Origin: Campylobacter aviculae
GTDB lineage: Bacteria > Campylobacterota > Campylobacteria > Campylobacterales > Campylobacteraceae
DNA: 64,000 nucleotides
Direction of reading: 5' to 3'
NCBI RefSeq assembly: GCF_005406215.1
Contig: NZ_NXMA01000010.1
Coordinates: 19,247 to 83,246, forward strand
Within the stretch, counting starts at the first letter, position 1, and each line of letters opens with the position of its first letter. The notes beneath the pieces were generated by a model. That model saw only the letters and a program-made list of their open reading frames with translations, ran no database searches and was not told where the DNA came from. Position numbers and translations under genes: made by a program. Positions 9,821 through 19,104 of this stretch are shown here, one piece after another.

Positions 9821-10743
9821 ATCGATTGATCATAGCAACAAGAAAAAGTGCTTTAGCTCTTTGGCAAAGCGAATATATAGCACAAATTTTAAAAAATAAA
9901 CACAATATAGACGTTGTATTACAAGGATTTAAAACAAAAGGTGATGTTTTACTCGACTCTCCTTTAGCTAAGATTGGTGGTAAGGGGCTTTTTACAAAAG
10001 AACTTGAAGAGAGTATGCTTAGAAATGAAGCACATTTAGCGGTGCATAGTTTAAAAGATGTTCCAAGTTTTTTTCCAAAAGGTTTAGTTTTAGCGGCTGT
10101 GAGTAAAAGAGAAAAAAGCAATGATGCAATGCTCAGTCAAAAATATCAAGATTTTTCTTCTTTACCCAAAGGTGCAAAAATAGGCACTACGAGTCTTAGA
10201 CGTAAAATGCAACTTTTATTACTAAGACCTGATTTAGAGATTATTTCTTTACGTGGAAATGTGAATTCGCGTATAGAAAAGTTAAAAAATGGCGATTTTG
10301 ATGCTATTATACTCGCCATAGCAGGTATTAAACGTTTAGATTTAGACAAAGAAGTTAATTTTATCTATGAATTTAGCAAAGATGAACTCATTCCTGCAGC
10401 CTCTCAAGGTGCTTTGGGCATAGAAAGTATTGAAGATGTGAAAATTCTAGATTTGCTAAAATGTCTAAATGATGAAAATACCTTAATAGAAACGACTATA
10501 GAGAGAGAATTTATCGCTACTTTAGAAGGTGGATGTCAAGTTCCTATAGGGATCAATGCTGAACTTAATGAAGATATGATTTGCGTCCGTGCTATACTTG
10601 GTTTGCCTGATGGGAGTGAAATTTTAAAAGATAAGAGAATGATCAAAAAAAATGAATTTAAAAGATTTGGAGAGATTTTAGCTAAAGAATTTATACATAA
10701 AGGAGCTAAGGAGTTATTAAAAAAAGCAGAGGATATGATATGA
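9817..10743 (+). CDS. hemC: Hydroxymethylbilane synthase (porphobilinogen deaminase)
   Basis: Joins four porphobilinogens into hydroxymethylbilane in heme synthesis. The 308-residue protein starts with TRKSALALWQSEYIAQIL, as is typical, and has GGKGLFTKELEES near residue 53, HSLKDVPSF near 77, and the cofactor cysteine in EGGCQVPIGINAE near 240. The ATG overlaps the preceding stop, and the stop overlaps the ubiD start, so the whole run from 4759 to 12545 is likely one transcript. Confidence 0.96.
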   Translation: MNRLIIATRKSALALWQSEYIAQILKNKHNIDVVLQGFKTKGDVLLDSPLAKIGGKGLFTKELEESMLRNEAHLAVHSLKDVPSFFPKGLVLAAVSKREKSNDAMLSQKYQDFSSLPKGAKIGTTSLRRKMQLLLLRPDLEIISLRGNVNSRIEKLKNGDFDAIILAIAGIKRLDLDKEVNFIYEFSKDELIPAASQGALGIESIEDVKILDLLKCLNDENTLIETTIEREFIATLEGGCQVPIGINAELNEDMICVRAILGLPDGSEILKDKRMIKKNEFKRFGEILAKEFIHKGAKELLKKAEDMI

Positions 10744-12545
10744 AGAATTTTATCCAAATTTTAAAGGAAAATAATTTATTAAAAATCATCGAAGAGCCCG
10801 TCGATGTCAATCTTGAAATCGCACACTTAGCTTATATAGAAGCAAAAAAAATGGAAGAGGGTAAGGCTTTGCTTTTTAAAAACCCTATTGATAAAAAATC
10901 AGAAAAAAAATATAAATTTCCAGTTTTAATGAATACTTTTTGCAATCAAAAAGCCTTAAATTTAGCTTTTGGAAGAGATTTTAATGAGGTAGCAAATGAA
11001 ATTTCAAAATTAACTAAACTTCATATTCCTACAAATTTCAAAGCAAAAGTAGATTTTTTTATGAATTTGTTAAGCCTTAAAAATATTCCTCCTAAAAGAC
11101 TAAACGCCAACAAATTTCTTTATAATTATGAAATTTTAAGTTCTCTTAAGGAACTTCCTATACTCAAAACTTGGGAGGATGATGCTGATAAATTTATCAC
11201 TATGGGGCAAGTTTATACTCATAATTTGGATAAAACTCAAAATAATCTTGGAATGTATCGTTTGCAAGTGAGTGGAGAAAATGAACTTTTAATGCATTGG
11301 CAAATCCATAAAGATGGTGCTAATTTTTATCACGAATACAAAAAGGCAGGTTTTAAAAAAATGCCTGTTAGTGTAGCTATTGGTGGAGATCCGCTTTATA
11401 TTTGGTGCTCTCAAGCTCCACTACCAAAAGGAATTTTTGAACTTTTGCTTTATGGTTTTATCAAAAAGACTCCTGCCAAGCTTACACCTTGTGAAAATGG
11501 TGTTTTTGTCCCTTTTGATAGTGATATAGTTATAGAGGGTTATGTGGATTTGGAAGAATTTAAAATAGAAGGACCTTTTGGCGATCATACGGGTTTTTAT
11601 ACTCCAGCAGAACTTTTTCCTGTCATGAAGGTTGAAAAGATTTATGCCAAAAAAGACGCGATTTATCAAGCAACCGTTGTAGGAAAACCTCCTTTAGAAG
11701 ATAGAATTATGGGACTTGGAACTGAACGTATTTTTTTACCTCTTTTACAAACTTCTGTTCCGGATTTGATCGATTATAAAATGCCTGAAAATGGAGTTTT
11801 TCACAATCTTATTTTGGCTAAAATTGATGCAAAATACCCCGCACACGCACAGCAGATTATGCATGCTTTTTGGGGCGTAGGGCAAATGAGTTTTGTTAAA
11901 CATGCAATTTTTGTAGATAAAGATGCCCCTAATTTGGATGATTATGATACGCTTATCCCTTATATACTCAATCGCTTTTGTATAGAAAAATTACTCATAA
12001 GTGAAGGAATTTGTGATCAATTAGATCACGCTTCACCTAATGCTTGTTTTGGTGGAAAAGCAGGACTTGATGTTTGTGATAAAAATGAGATAGAAGAGCT
12101 TGAAATTTTAGAAGATGAAAAATTAAGAGAGCTTTTTACATCCGAAGTAGAACTCATTGCTTTAAAACAATTTTATAAAGAGTGCAAAAGCCCAATAGTT
12201 TGTATTTTACTTGACAAAAAAGAAAAAATTTCTCAAATTTTTGAAAGATTATTAAAATTTAAAAAGCATTTTAGAATTTTAGTGTTTTTGGATGCAAATA
12301 ATAAATTAGAAAATCCTTATATGCTTGTATGGCGAGTAGTTAATAATATCGATGCGAAAAGAGATTTTTTTATACAAGATAAAAGATTGGGTATAGACGC
12401 AAGTGCTAAGGGTGAAATTGAAGGTTATACTAGATCTTGGCCTAAACAGACTGATTGCAATGAAGGTGTAATACAAGATCTTATTTTGCGTAATATTTTA
12501 GAAAATGATCCACAATTGTTTAAAAAGTTTGAAATTGTAGGTTAA
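10740..12545 (+). CDS. ubiD: UbiD family decarboxylase
   Basis: A prenylated-FMN decarboxylase of the UbiD family, 601 residues as expected. It contains GMYRLQVSGENELLMHWQIH near residue 165-185, the cofactor region IGGDPLYIW near 215, the glutamate motif EGPFGDHTGFY near 278, and a DHASP segment near 425. In organisms that make menaquinone by the futalosine route, as Campylobacter does, such a protein may act on a naphthoate intermediate rather than in ubiquinone synthesis; that is inference. It is the last gene of the run; the next gene, flaG, has its own promoter motifs. Confidence 0.88.
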   Translation: MKNFIQILKENNLLKIIEEPVDVNLEIAHLAYIEAKKMEEGKALLFKNPIDKKSEKKYKFPVLMNTFCNQKALNLAFGRDFNEVANEISKLTKLHIPTNFKAKVDFFMNLLSLKNIPPKRLNANKFLYNYEILSSLKELPILKTWEDDADKFITMGQVYTHNLDKTQNNLGMYRLQVSGENELLMHWQIHKDGANFYHEYKKAGFKKMPVSVAIGGDPLYIWCSQAPLPKGIFELLLYGFIKKTPAKLTPCENGVFVPFDSDIVIEGYVDLEEFKIEGPFGDHTGFYTPAELFPVMKVEKIYAKKDAIYQATVVGKPPLEDRIMGLGTERIFLPLLQTSVPDLIDYKMPENGVFHNLILAKIDAKYPAHAQQIMHAFWGVGQMSFVKHAIFVDKDAPNLDDYDTLIPYILNRFCIEKLLISEGICDQLDHASPNACFGGKAGLDVCDKNEIEELEILEDEKLRELFTSEVELIALKQFYKECKSPIVCILLDKKEKISQIFERLLKFKKHFRILVFLDANNKLENPYMLVWRVVNNIDAKRDFFIQDKRLGIDASAKGEIEGYTRSWPKQTDCNEGVIQDLILRNILENDPQLFKKFEIVG

Positions 12546-12551
12546 AATTTA

Positions 12552-12569
12552 TTGGCACACTTTTTGCTT
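12552..12569 (+). promoter_or_regulatory. Sigma-54 promoter motif upstream of flaG
   Basis: TTGGCACACTTTTTGCTT has the GG-N10-GC spacing (GG at 12554-12555, GC at 12566-12567) required by RpoN. In Campylobacter RpoN drives middle flagellar genes. Confidence 0.8.
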
Positions 12570-12616
12570 GTAAAATTATTGTAGAAAATTTAAAATTTTT
12601 GTTAAAAAAGTGTTCA

Positions 12617-12639
12617 TAAATTTATTTTTTTGTCGATAT
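12617..12639 (+). promoter_or_regulatory. Candidate sigma-28 (FliA) promoter upstream of flaG
   Basis: TAAA at 12617 and CGATAT at 12634-12639, 13 nt apart, resemble the Campylobacter FliA promoter pattern. It lies 46 nt before the flaG ATG and downstream of the sigma-54 motif. Confidence 0.6.
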
Positions 12640-12684
12640 AGGTTTTAACTAGCAATAAATTAAAATTTTAAAAAGGATTTTAAA

Positions 12685-13047
12685 ATGGAAATTTCGAAGG
12701 CAAATGAACAAAGGGACGTGGTTTTGGCTAATATAAGCCAAAAAGTGGATAAAACACAAAAGGCTAGTTCAAGCATTCAAGCTGAAAAGCAAAGCCAACA
12801 TGGTGATGAAAATCAGCAAAATTTGAATGAAAAATTAGCAGATATTACGAAAAAATTAAATGAACAAATGGATTCGCTAGATACTAATGTTCGTTTTGGC
12901 TATAGCGATAAAATAGATTCGTTATATATCAGCGTAACAGAAAAAAATACAGGAAGAGAAATTCGTAAAATTCCTAGCGAAGAGGCTATGAGATTAGCAG
13001 AATATTTTAAAGATGCAATCGGTATGATTTTTGATAAGGAGAGTTAA
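12685..13047 (+). CDS. flaG: Flagellar protein FlaG
   Basis: FlaG influences flagellar filament length in Campylobacter. The 120-residue protein has a polar, disordered start (about residues 1-45) followed by the conserved FlaG domain: LNEQMDSLDTNVRFGYSDKI and a C-terminal GREIRKIPSEEAMRLAEYF. The ATG is preceded by AAAAAGGATTTTAAA. It leads the flaG-fliD-fliS-FliT-like group, with 2 nt before fliD. Sigma-54 and sigma-28 motifs lie upstream, which fits late flagellar expression. Confidence 0.92.
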   Translation: MEISKANEQRDVVLANISQKVDKTQKASSSIQAEKQSQHGDENQQNLNEKLADITKKLNEQMDSLDTNVRFGYSDKIDSLYISVTEKNTGREIRKIPSEEAMRLAEYFKDAIGMIFDKES

Positions 13048-13049
13048 AA

Positions 13050-14987
13050 ATGGCATTAGGTAGTTTATCAAGTTTGGGTTTTGGATCTGGGGTTTTAACA
13101 CAAGATACTTTAGATAAGTTAAAAGAAGCGGAAGAAAAGGCTCGTGTAGATATTTATACATCAAAAATAGAAGAAAACACAACAAAACAAAAAGATTTAA
13201 CTGAAATAAAAACAAAATTGCTTGCATTCCAAACAGCGGTTTCTTCTTTGGGTGATGCAACCGTTTTTGCAAAAAGAAAAGTAAATGCGAGTGTGAGTAC
13301 AAATCCTCCAGCGAGTTTGACGGCTAGTAGCGGTGTGTCTTTGCAAAGTATGAAAGTCAATGTAACTCAACTTGCACAAAAGGATGTTTATCAAAGCAAA
13401 GGTTTAAAGAATGATAGTGGTTACATCAATGCAAGTTTAAAAGATCCTACAAGTCTAACTTTTTTCTCTAATGGTAAAGAATATAGCGTAACTATTGATA
13501 AAAATACAACTTATAAAGATTTAGCAGATAAAATCAATGATGCAAGTGGAGGAGAGATAGTTGCAAAGATTATCAATACTGGAGAAAAGGATACTCCGTA
13601 TCGTTTAACTTTGACAAGTAAAGAAACTGGTGAAGATCATGCGATCAGTTTTTATCCTGGAAAAAAAGATGCTGATGGAAAATATCAAGTTGATGACAAT
13701 GCAAAACAGGTTTTTGAAAGTCTTGGCTGGAAGTTAGATGATGATGCTTTAAATAAAGAAGATTATGATCCTTCTAAAAGCAAAAATGGTGTAGGGATAA
13801 TTGATAATGAAGACAATCCTTTACATATCCAAAAAGCACAAAATGCAGAATTTACTCTTGATGGAATCAAAATGACAAGATCAAGCAACACAGTTACCGA
13901 TCTTGGAGTGGGGATTACTTTAACTTTAAATTCAACTGGAGAAATTAATTTTGACATTCAGCAAGATAATGAAGCTGTAACTAAAGCAATGCAAGAATTA
14001 GTAGATGCTTATAATGATTTAGTGACCAATTTAAATGCCGCTACAGATTACAATGCTGAAACCGGAACCAAAGGGACTTTACAAGGGGTTAATGAGATTA
14101 GTTCTATTCGTTCAAGTATTATTTCAGCTTTGTTTGATTCTCAATCTATAAGTGGAACGGTTGAAGATGATAATGGTAATAAAGTCAGTGCCAATGTTAT
14201 GCTTTCTATGCAAGATTTTGGTTTGGCTTTAGATAAAAATGGGAATTTAAGTTTCGATTCTTCAGTATTTGAAAGCAAGGTAAAAGAAAATCCAGATCTT
14301 GCAGAAAGTTTTTTTGCGGGTATTACAAAATATGAAGATATTAGTCATACTGGAGATTTGATCAAAGAAAGTAGTTTGAAAGATTATTTAGGAGATGATA
14401 AAGGGATAACTTTTGAGTCAGGTAAATTCACCATAGTTTTCAATAATGAAACTTACGATCTTTCAAAAACCGTTGATGGGACTAAGTTTAAGCTTATAGG
14501 CGATACAGAAGAGGAAATGCTACAAAACTTAGCCAGCCATATCAATAGTCTTGGTATTGAAGGGTTGGATGTTAAGGTTACAAGTTATGATAAAGATGGT
14601 GAAAAAGGCTTTAAACTTAAATTTAGTGGCGATGGTAGTTCAGATTTTGCGATTAAAGGAGATGAAGAGTTTCTTAAAAAATTTGGTTTAAGCGAAACAA
14701 CTATTGCTGCAAAACCTATTGAAGGTAAGGGTATCTTTGCTCAACTTAAAGCGACACTTCAAGGAATGACAGGAACTAATGGTTCATTAACTAAATATGA
14801 TGAAAGTTTAACCAATGATACTAAATCTTTAAAAGAGTCAAAAGAATCAGCTCAAGAATTGATTGATGCTAGATATGATACTATGGCAAATCAATGGTTG
14901 CAATATGAAAGTATTTTAAATAAACTCAATCAGCAATTAACCACCGTTACAAATATGATTAATGCTGCAAATAATTCAAATAATTAA
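13050..14987 (+). CDS. fliD: Flagellar hook-associated protein 2 (filament cap)
   Basis: FliD forms the cap at the tip of the flagellar filament and is secreted through the flagellar export system. The 645-residue protein opens with SLSSLGFGSGVLTQDTLDKL, the usual FliD N-terminus, and ends with a heptad-like C-terminal helix (QWLQYESILNKLNQQL... NAANNSNN). The central region is variable, as expected for the exposed domains. It sits in the flaG-fliD-fliS order. Compared with the C. jejuni sequence that I recall, the middle is clearly diverged, one reason for not naming the species as C. jejuni. Confidence 0.96.
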   Translation: MALGSLSSLGFGSGVLTQDTLDKLKEAEEKARVDIYTSKIEENTTKQKDLTEIKTKLLAFQTAVSSLGDATVFAKRKVNASVSTNPPASLTASSGVSLQSMKVNVTQLAQKDVYQSKGLKNDSGYINASLKDPTSLTFFSNGKEYSVTIDKNTTYKDLADKINDASGGEIVAKIINTGEKDTPYRLTLTSKETGEDHAISFYPGKKDADGKYQVDDNAKQVFESLGWKLDDDALNKEDYDPSKSKNGVGIIDNEDNPLHIQKAQNAEFTLDGIKMTRSSNTVTDLGVGITLTLNSTGEINFDIQQDNEAVTKAMQELVDAYNDLVTNLNAATDYNAETGTKGTLQGVNEISSIRSSIISALFDSQSISGTVEDDNGNKVSANVMLSMQDFGLALDKNGNLSFDSSVFESKVKENPDLAESFFAGITKYEDISHTGDLIKESSLKDYLGDDKGITFESGKFTIVFNNETYDLSKTVDGTKFKLIGDTEEEMLQNLASHINSLGIEGLDVKVTSYDKDGEKGFKLKFSGDGSSDFAIKGDEEFLKKFGLSETTIAAKPIEGKGIFAQLKATLQGMTGTNGSLTKYDESLTNDTKSLKESKESAQELIDARYDTMANQWLQYESILNKLNQQLTTVTNMINAANNSNN

Positions 14988-14998
14988 GGATATACTCA

Positions 14999-15382
14999 AT
15001 GCAAAATAGTTTAGCTTATAATGCTTATTCTCAAAGTCAAGTGGGGATTGAATCTCCACAAAAACTTATTGAAATGCTTTATGAAGGCATCTTGCGTTTT
15101 TGTGCTAGGGCTAAAGTAGCGATAAGAAATGAAGATATAGAGCAGAGAGTTTATTTTGTAAAACGAAGCACTGCTATTTTTATTGAGCTGATTAATAATT
15201 TAGATTATGAAAAAGGTGGCGATGTGGCGCACTATCTTAGTGGGCTTTACACGAGGGAAATTCAACTTTTGTCTTTGGCAAATTTGGAAAATAATGAAGC
15301 AAGGATTGACGAAGTGATCAATGTAACTAAAGGCTTGTTAGAAGCTTGGAGAGATGTGCATAATAATGAAGAAATGGCTTGA
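14999..15382 (+). CDS. fliS: Flagellin export chaperone FliS
   Basis: FliS binds flagellin in the cytoplasm and stops it polymerising early. The 127-residue protein has the family start YNAYSQSQVGIESPQKLIEMLYEGILRF (residues 5-32) and VYFVKRSTAIFIELINNLDYEKGGDVAHYL. It lies 11 nt after fliD with AAGGATATACTC before the ATG, and its end overlaps the next small gene. Confidence 0.95.
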   Translation: MQNSLAYNAYSQSQVGIESPQKLIEMLYEGILRFCARAKVAIRNEDIEQRVYFVKRSTAIFIELINNLDYEKGGDVAHYLSGLYTREIQLLSLANLENNEARIDEVINVTKGLLEAWRDVHNNEEMA

Positions 15383-15641
15383 TGATTTTAGACTTGCTTT
15401 AATACAAGAAAATACAGATAAACTAGAAAGTCTTTTGGATGATTTAAATCTTAAAGACTTTGCTATCCATACAGCCCAAAATTCTCAAAACGATGATGAA
15501 CTTAGGGAAAGTATAAATGATACTTTAGTCCAAATTCGAGCTTTATTGCAAGAAGCTATGAAATTGATAATTGAAAAAAAGGATAATAAAGCACTTGAAA
15601 TTCAAAAATTTCAAAGAGCTTTAAAATATTTTAACCCTTGA
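15366..15641 (+). CDS. Small FliT-like protein (Cj0550-like)
   Basis: A 91-residue, highly helical acidic protein (MKKWLDDFRLALIQENTDKL...). Size, helical character and place right after fliD-fliS match FliT, a chaperone for FliD, but sequence similarity to FliT is too weak to be certain. Two in-frame ATGs are possible (15354 and 15366); GGAGAG ends directly before 15354, leaving no spacing, so 15366 is preferred. It overlaps fliS by 17 nt, which implies translational coupling. This is the last gene of the flagellar group before the rearrangement junction. Confidence 0.7.
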   Translation: MKKWLDDFRLALIQENTDKLESLLDDLNLKDFAIHTAQNSQNDDELRESINDTLVQIRALLQEAMKLIIEKKDNKALEIQKFQRALKYFNP

Positions 15642-15800
15642 AAATTCCAAAGTATAATCATTGTAATTTAAATTTGTTAATATATAAAATATCAGAAAAT
15701 GTGCAAATTTTGTCTTTTTAAAGATTTGAAAATAAGCTTTCATTAAATTATAAGCAAGGCAGTGTTAGAATAAACTTTATAAAAATTTTTTGAGGGAATA
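15642..15800. other. Spacer joining the Cj0550 and Cj1204 equivalents
   Basis: These 159 nt hold no gene. As I recall NCTC 11168, the left neighbour would be followed by efp (Cj0551), while atpB belongs to a block near Cj1204. No insertion sequence or tRNA is seen at the joint. Confidence 0.65.
15766..15771 (+). promoter_or_regulatory. Candidate -10 box of atpB
   Basis: TAGAAT in the context AGTGTTAGAATAAAC, 30 nt before the atpB ATG. A further AT-rich run with periodic T stretches lies upstream. Confidence 0.55.
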
Positions 15801-16481
15801 ATGAAAGATTTATTTTTATTCAGTTCTTTGCTTGATACCAGTCATACTTTTTCTTATTTTTTTCATTTAGGTTTGGTAATTTTAATTGCTGTTATTATTG
15901 CTACAACAGCTACTCGTTCTATGCAATTTGTTCCTCGCGGTATGCAAAATTTAGGAGAGGCTTTTTTAGAAGGTGTTCTTTCCATGGGACGCGATACCTT
16001 AGGAGATGAAAAAAATGCTAGAAAATATCTTCCTTTGGTGGCAACTTTGGGTATTATCATATTTTTTAGTAATATTATAGGAATAATCCCTGGTTTTCAT
16101 TCTCCTACGGCAAGTCTAAATTTAACCCTGTCTTTGGCTATTATAGTTTTTGTTTATTATCATTTTGAAGGCATTAGAACTCAAGGAGTGATTAAATACT
16201 TTTCTCATTTTATGGGTCCTATTAAATTTTTAGCACCATTAATGTTTCCAATTGAAATTGTTTCTCATCTTTCTCGTGTTATTTCTTTATCTTTTCGTCT
16301 TTTTGGAAATATAAAAGGTGATGATTTATTTTTAATGGTTATTTTGGCTCTTGTTCCTTATGTAGCACCTCTTCCTGCTTATGTGCTTTTAACTTTTATG
16401 GCATTTTTACAAGCTTTTATTTTTATGATTTTAACCTATGTTTATTTAGCTGGTGCGGTTGCAATCGAGGAAAATCATTGA
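15801..16481 (+). CDS. atpB: ATP synthase F0 subunit a
   Basis: Subunit a of the membrane proton channel of ATP synthase. The 226-residue protein has five or six membrane segments and the conserved [19 protein letters not shown] (near residue 155), which holds the arginine that faces the c-ring, and a C-terminal [23 protein letters not shown]. It stands alone, away from other atp genes, as in C. jejuni. The ATG follows GAGGGAATA. Confidence 0.96.
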   Translation: MKDLFLFSSLLDTSHTFSYFFHLGLVILIAVIIATTATRSMQFVPRGMQNLGEAFLEGVLSMGRDTLGDEKNARKYLPLVATLGIIIFFSNIIGIIPGFHSPTASLNLTLSLAIIVFVYYHFEGIRTQGVIKYFSHFMGPIKFLAPLMFPIEIVSHLSRVISLSFRLFGNIKGDDLFLMVILALVPYVAPLPAYVLLTFMAFLQAFIFMILTYVYLAGAVAIEENH

Positions 16482-16675
16482 TCTATATTTTAGAATTTTT
16501 CAAAGGTGCATCTTTGGCTTTAATGCTTTTTGGTGCATTTTTGATGTTTTTTAGATTTAATTCTTATTTATATTTATGCTTAGGGCTTATGCCGGGTTTG
16601 CTTTTAGCTTTAATTTTTATTTTGCTTATAGAAAATTATGAACTTAAAGCGAAAATGCATAATACTTCTTATTAG
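16478..16675 (+). CDS. Small inner-membrane protein (Cj1203-like)
   Basis: A 65-residue protein with two hydrophobic segments (about residues 7-26 and 29-54) and a short polar tail. The function is unknown. It starts with TTG in the overlap TTGA with the atpB stop, so translation is likely coupled to atpB; no ATG exists upstream in frame. In C. jejuni a similar short gene follows atpB. A role near the ATP synthase is only a guess from position. Confidence 0.7.
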   Translation: MIYILEFFKGASLALMLFGAFLMFFRFNSYLYLCLGLMPGLLLALIFILLIENYELKAKMHNTSY

Positions 16676-16781
16676 TTTTTTAGCTTAAATTTTATTGCTT
16701 TTATATTTTTAAAGTCATTTTGAAAGAAAATAATGTTAGAATAATATTTGGAAGATTATATTTAACAATCAAGGAAAATCA
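16676..16781. other. Spacer where metF-metE-luxS genes would be expected
   Basis: A 106-nt AT-rich stretch without coding content. In NCTC 11168, as I remember it, metF, metE, a lipoprotein gene, an oxidoreductase gene and luxS lie between the Cj1203 and gatB genes. None is present and no remnant is recognisable. Confidence 0.7.
16737..16742 (+). promoter_or_regulatory. Candidate -10 box of gatB
   Basis: TAGAAT in AATGTTAGAATAATA, 40 nt before the gatB ATG and in the same context as the atpB -10 (GTTAGAATAA). Confidence 0.6.
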
Positions 16782-18200
16782 ATGTTCGAAGTAGTTATTG
16801 GACTTGAAGTCCATGCTCAACTTAATACTAAAACTAAAATTTTTTGTTCTTGTGCAACTTCTTTTGGGGAAGAACCTAATATAAATGTTTGTCCAACTTG
16901 TTTGGCTTTGCCAGGTGCCTTGCCTGTTTTAAATGAAGAAGCGGTTAAGAAAGCGATTTTTTTTGGCAAAGCTGTCAATGCTACCATTAATAAAAAAAGT
17001 GTTTTTAATCGTAAAAATTATTTTTATCCTGATTTGCCTAAAGCTTATCAAATTTCTCAATTTGATATCCCTATAGTGGAAAATGGGGAACTTTTTATCA
17101 ATGTAAATGGTGAAAATAAGCGTATAGGTATTACTAGGGCACATTTAGAGGAAGATGCTGGAAAAAATATACATGAAAGTAATTTTTCAAAAGTGGATTT
17201 AAATCGTGCGGGAACCCCTTTGCTTGAGATTGTAAGTGAGCCTGAATTAAGAAGTAGTGATGAAGCGGTTGCTTATCTTAAAAAACTTCACTCTATCATA
17301 CGTTTTTTAGATATTTCAGACGCTAATATGCAAGAGGGAAGTTTTAGATGTGATGCAAATGTAAGCATACGTCCTAAAGGAGATACTAAACTTTACACAA
17401 GGGTTGAAATCAAAAATCTTAATTCTTTTCGTTTTATACAAAAAGCAATCGATTATGAAGTGAAGCGTCAAAGTGAAGCGTGGGAAGATGGTACTTATGA
17501 AAAAGAAGTAGTGCAAGAAACAAGGCTTTTTGATACAAGCAGTTTAACAACCCGTTCTATGAGAGGAAAAGAAGAAGCTGCAGAATATCGTTATTTTCCA
17601 GATCCTGATCTTTTGCCAGTCTTACTTAAAGATGAATTTTTAGAACTTAAAATTCCAGAATTGCCTGATGAGAAGAAAAAACGTTATATGCAAGAATTAG
17701 GCATTAAAGAAAGTGATGCAGAAGTACTTATCAGTTCGCTTGAAATGAGTCGTTTTTTTGAAAATTTAATTGCTCAAAATTTAAATGCCAAACTTTGTGT
17801 TAATTGGTTAAATACAGAATTAATGGGACTTTTAAAAGGGGAATTAACCATAGAAAATTCTCCAGTAGATGCACAAAAACTTGGAAATCTCATAAAACGT
17901 ATAGAAGAAGGGGTTATTAGCGCAAAAGCAGGTAAAGAGGTTTTGGCTTATGTGTTTGAAAACACTGAAATAAGTATCGATGAAGCTATTGATAAATTAG
18001 GGCTTAAGCAAGTGAGTGATGATTCAGCGATCGAAGTTGTTATTGAAAAAATTTTAAATGAAAATGCCGATAAAGTTACAGAATATAAAAGCGGAAAAGA
18101 TAAACTCTTTGGCTTTTTTGTAGGTCAAGTGATGAAAGAGGGAAAAGGAGCTTTTAATCCTGCTAAAGTGAATGAAATTTTAAAATCAAAGCTTGGATAA
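16782..18200 (+). CDS. gatB: Aspartyl/glutamyl-tRNA amidotransferase subunit B
   Basis: GatB of the GatCAB complex, which converts Glu-tRNA-Gln (and Asp-tRNA-Asn) to the amide form by an ATP-dependent reaction. The 472-residue protein begins [20 protein letters not shown], then has [15 protein letters not shown] near residue 38 and [12 protein letters not shown] near 122, and ends with a helical YqeY-like domain. The start has AAGGAAAATC before it. Its stop overlaps the gpsA start (TAATG). Confidence 0.96.
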   Translation: MFEVVIGLEVHAQLNTKTKIFCSCATSFGEEPNINVCPTCLALPGALPVLNEEAVKKAIFFGKAVNATINKKSVFNRKNYFYPDLPKAYQISQFDIPIVENGELFINVNGENKRIGITRAHLEEDAGKNIHESNFSKVDLNRAGTPLLEIVSEPELRSSDEAVAYLKKLHSIIRFLDISDANMQEGSFRCDANVSIRPKGDTKLYTRVEIKNLNSFRFIQKAIDYEVKRQSEAWEDGTYEKEVVQETRLFDTSSLTTRSMRGKEEAAEYRYFPDPDLLPVLLKDEFLELKIPELPDEKKKRYMQELGIKESDAEVLISSLEMSRFFENLIAQNLNAKLCVNWLNTELMGLLKGELTIENSPVDAQKLGNLIKRIEEGVISAKAGKEVLAYVFENTEISIDEAIDKLGLKQVSDDSAIEVVIEKILNENADKVTEYKSGKDKLFGFFVGQVMKEGKGAFNPAKVNEILKSKLG

Positions 18201-19096
18201 TGAGTAAAATTGCGGTTATTGGTGCTGGAAAATGGGGCAGTGCCTTACATCATGCTTTGAGTATTAAAAATATTTGTTTAATTACTTCTCGTTCAAAGCG
18301 AGATTTAGCTGATTTTGTGGATTTAGATACAGCGTTAAAGTGTGATTATCTTGTTTTTGCTTTGAGTTCCCAAGAGATACATCTTTGGCTTAAAGAACAT
18401 TTTAAAAATCAAGGTCAGAAAATTTTAATTGCCTCTAAAGGAATAGAAACTTCCACTTGTCAATTTTTAGATGAGATTTTTTTTGAGTTTGTTGATAAAG
18501 AACAAGTTTGTGTATTAAGCGGCCCTTCTTTTGCGGCTGAAGTAATGCAAGATCTTCCTTGTGCTTTAGTAATCAGTGGTTTCAATCGTGAAGTTTGTCA
18601 AGAATTTGCCGATTTTTTCCCCGATTTTATAAAAACATATACGGATGATGATGTAAGGGGGGCAGAAATTTGCGGAGCCTATAAGAATGTTTTAGCGATC
18701 GCTAGTGGCGTGAGTGATGGCTTGAGTTTGGGAAATAATGCCAGAGCATCTCTTATTTCAAGAGGACTTATAGAGATGCATCGTTTTGGAAATTTTTTTG
18801 GAGCAAAAGAAGAAACTTTTTTAGGACTTGGTGGTGCGGGGGATTTATTTTTAACAGCTTCAAGTCAGCTTTCTAGAAATTATCGTGTGGGTTTAGCTTT
18901 GGCAAAAAATCAAAAATTAGAGGATATCTTAAAAGATTTGGGTGAAGTAGCTGAAGGAGTAAAAACAGCTTATGCTATAGAAAAAATAGCTTTAAAAAAT
19001 AAAATTTATACACCCATAGTTAGTAAAGTAGTAGAAATTTTGCAAGGAAAAAACGCGAAAGTGGCGGTTCAGGAATTGTTAAAAGCTAAAAAATAG
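18200..19096 (+). CDS. gpsA: Glycerol-3-phosphate dehydrogenase (NAD(P)+)
   Basis: Makes sn-glycerol-3-phosphate for phospholipid synthesis. The 298-residue protein has the nucleotide motif IGAGKWGSALHHAL at residues 6-19, SGPSFAAEV near 108, the catalytic lysine region GAYKNVLAIASG near 158 and LGLGGAGDLFLTASS near 213. The ATG overlaps the gatB stop by one base. A G6 run within the gene (near 18657-18662) is too short to be a strong phase-variation site. Confidence 0.95.
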   Translation: MSKIAVIGAGKWGSALHHALSIKNICLITSRSKRDLADFVDLDTALKCDYLVFALSSQEIHLWLKEHFKNQGQKILIASKGIETSTCQFLDEIFFEFVDKEQVCVLSGPSFAAEVMQDLPCALVISGFNREVCQEFADFFPDFIKTYTDDDVRGAEICGAYKNVLAIASGVSDGLSLGNNARASLISRGLIEMHRFGNFFGAKEETFLGLGGAGDLFLTASSQLSRNYRVGLALAKNQKLEDILKDLGEVAEGVKTAYAIEKIALKNKIYTPIVSKVVEILQGKNAKVAVQELLKAKK

Positions 19097-19104
19097 GAGT
19101 TAAA

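Noticed and set aside
13154..13394. Overlapping minus-strand frames inside fliD
   Set aside because: They are shadows of a certain gene, with no start signal and low-complexity translations.
18655..18664. G6 run in gpsA as a phase-variation site
   Set aside because: Six Gs are below the length that slips readily, the frame is intact, and gpsA is a housekeeping gene.
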